Below, piece after piece: positions 5,895 to 6,153 of a stretch of DNA of 6,153 bases; positions within the stretch are counted from its first letter, which is position 1; each line of letters opens with the position of its first letter. Both the position numbers and the translations under genes were made by a program. The notes under the pieces are model-generated. The model worked only from the letters and a program-made list of their open reading frames with translations. It was not told the origin of the DNA and ran no database searches. Origin of the DNA: Rhodoferax sp. (GTDB taxonomy: Bacteria > Pseudomonadota > Gammaproteobacteria > Burkholderiales > Burkholderiaceae_C); contig JAIFMA010000103.1 of the NCBI GenBank assembly GCA_020048795.1, positions 1 to 6,153 of the forward strand. Direction: 5' to 3'.

Positions 5895-5909
5895 CTGCCA
5901 AAAATGCCT

Positions 5910-5922
5910 AACATGTCACGTT
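5910..5922. promoter_or_regulatory. Imperfect palindrome upstream of response regulator
   Basis: AACATGTCACGTT is a 13-bp palindrome with one mismatched pair around a central T, located 53 bp before the GTG at 5975. It could be an operator for the response-regulator gene. No regulator is suggested by the sequence. Confidence 0.2.
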
Positions 5923-5962
5923 GCTTTGGGCTGACGCCTATGTGCAAGGAAAAAATAAACTC

Positions 5963-5967
5963 AAGGA
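5963..5967 (+). promoter_or_regulatory. Shine-Dalgarno that sets the GTG start
   Basis: AAGGA lies seven bases before GTG 5975. Other in-frame starts (TTG 5921, GTG 5942) lack a comparable site, so GTG 5975 is preferred. Confidence 0.65.
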
Positions 5968-5974
5968 TGAAGAC

Positions 5975-6153
5975 GTGAATGAAGCCGCTTTGTCAGGTCT
6001 GCCGCAAGTTCATGCGAATGGCTCAGTGTCGCAACGCTCGGTCGTGATCGTTGACGACGATCCGCAAATATCCCAGGCACTGGGCCAATGGGTTGAATTG
6101 CAAGGCTTGCATGCCCTGCGCTTTTCATGCGCCGAGTGTCTGCTGAAATCGCT
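5975..6153 (+). CDS. Response regulator, receiver domain N-terminus (3' partial)
   Basis: Start of a two-component response regulator that runs off the right edge, with 59 complete codons visible. After a non-conserved lead of about 20 residues comes SVVIVDDDPQISQALGQWV (22-40), the first beta strand and acidic pocket of a receiver domain. D27 and D28 are the expected metal-binding pair. It is followed by helix 1 and the second strand (HALRFSCAECLLKS). The phosphorylated Asp, near residue 72, and any output domain lie outside the window. The VDDDP form with a following ALG is common in FixJ/NarL-type and NtrC-type regulators, so the output class cannot be decided. The start is GTG, supported by AAGGA seven bases upstream. 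The strong terminator 80 nt upstream separates it from dcuB transcription. A sensor kinase partner is not visible. Confidence 0.85.
   Translation, partial: MNEAALSGLPQVHANGSVSQRSVVIVDDDPQISQALGQWVELQGLHALRFSCAECLLKS

Noticed and set aside
5599..5901. 100-codon minus-strand frame
   Set aside because: Its first residues are encoded by the terminator hairpin and its stop is in the MITE repeat. The protein shows no family features, and another frame (5610-5780) reads better.
5931..5959. CTGACG-N17-AATAAA as promoter of the response regulator
   Set aside because: Each hexamer matches only four of six, and the predicted start would fall inside the Shine-Dalgarno.

Overview
The window reads like a chromosomal stretch of a betaproteobacterium, most likely Comamonadaceae (Rhodoferax/Polaromonas-like). 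This is an inference from the moderately high GC, the codon bias, the sugar ABC operon layout and the close match of the DcuB protein to the proteobacterial family as I remember it. No rRNA, tRNA, CRISPR array or complete insertion sequence is visible.

Positions 2-3214 hold the end of a plus-strand sugar-uptake operon. It contains a membrane permease of the RbsC/FrcC type (5' end outside the window), a single-domain FrcA-type ATPase, a RbsD/FucU-type sugar mutarotase and a ROK-family transcriptional regulator. The genes overlap by 1 nt, are 23 nt apart, and overlap by 4 nt, so they are almost certainly co-transcribed. The transporter brings in a sugar, the mutarotase interconverts its anomers, and the regulator probably senses the sugar and controls the operon. 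The periplasmic binding protein is expected just upstream. No sugar kinase is present here.

Positions 3260-3925 (minus strand) encode a DedA-family membrane protein converging on the sugar operon. It is divergent from a dcuB-like anaerobic C4-dicarboxylate transporter gene (4060-5400, plus). The 134-nt divergent spacer has a near-consensus FNR box, a perfect 12-bp palindrome, a TATAAT-like -10 element and a strong Shine-Dalgarno. The FNR box is centred about 61.5 bp upstream of the start predicted from that -10, which is the classic class I activator position. This fits oxygen-controlled fumarate/succinate exchange.

Positions 5401-5974 contain no convincing gene but are rich in structure. 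There is a 166-bp candidate MITE (5447-5612) with 16-bp terminal inverted repeats (one mismatch) bounded by TA, carrying an internal multi-branched fold. Beside it is a 56-codon minus-strand frame that stops exactly at the MITE edge, then several hairpins, then a perfect 15-bp-stem terminator (5863-5894) with no obvious gene of its own. A response-regulator gene starts at GTG 5975 and runs off the right edge. The best candidates for something undescribed are the MITE-like element and the possible structured RNA ending at the orphan terminator.
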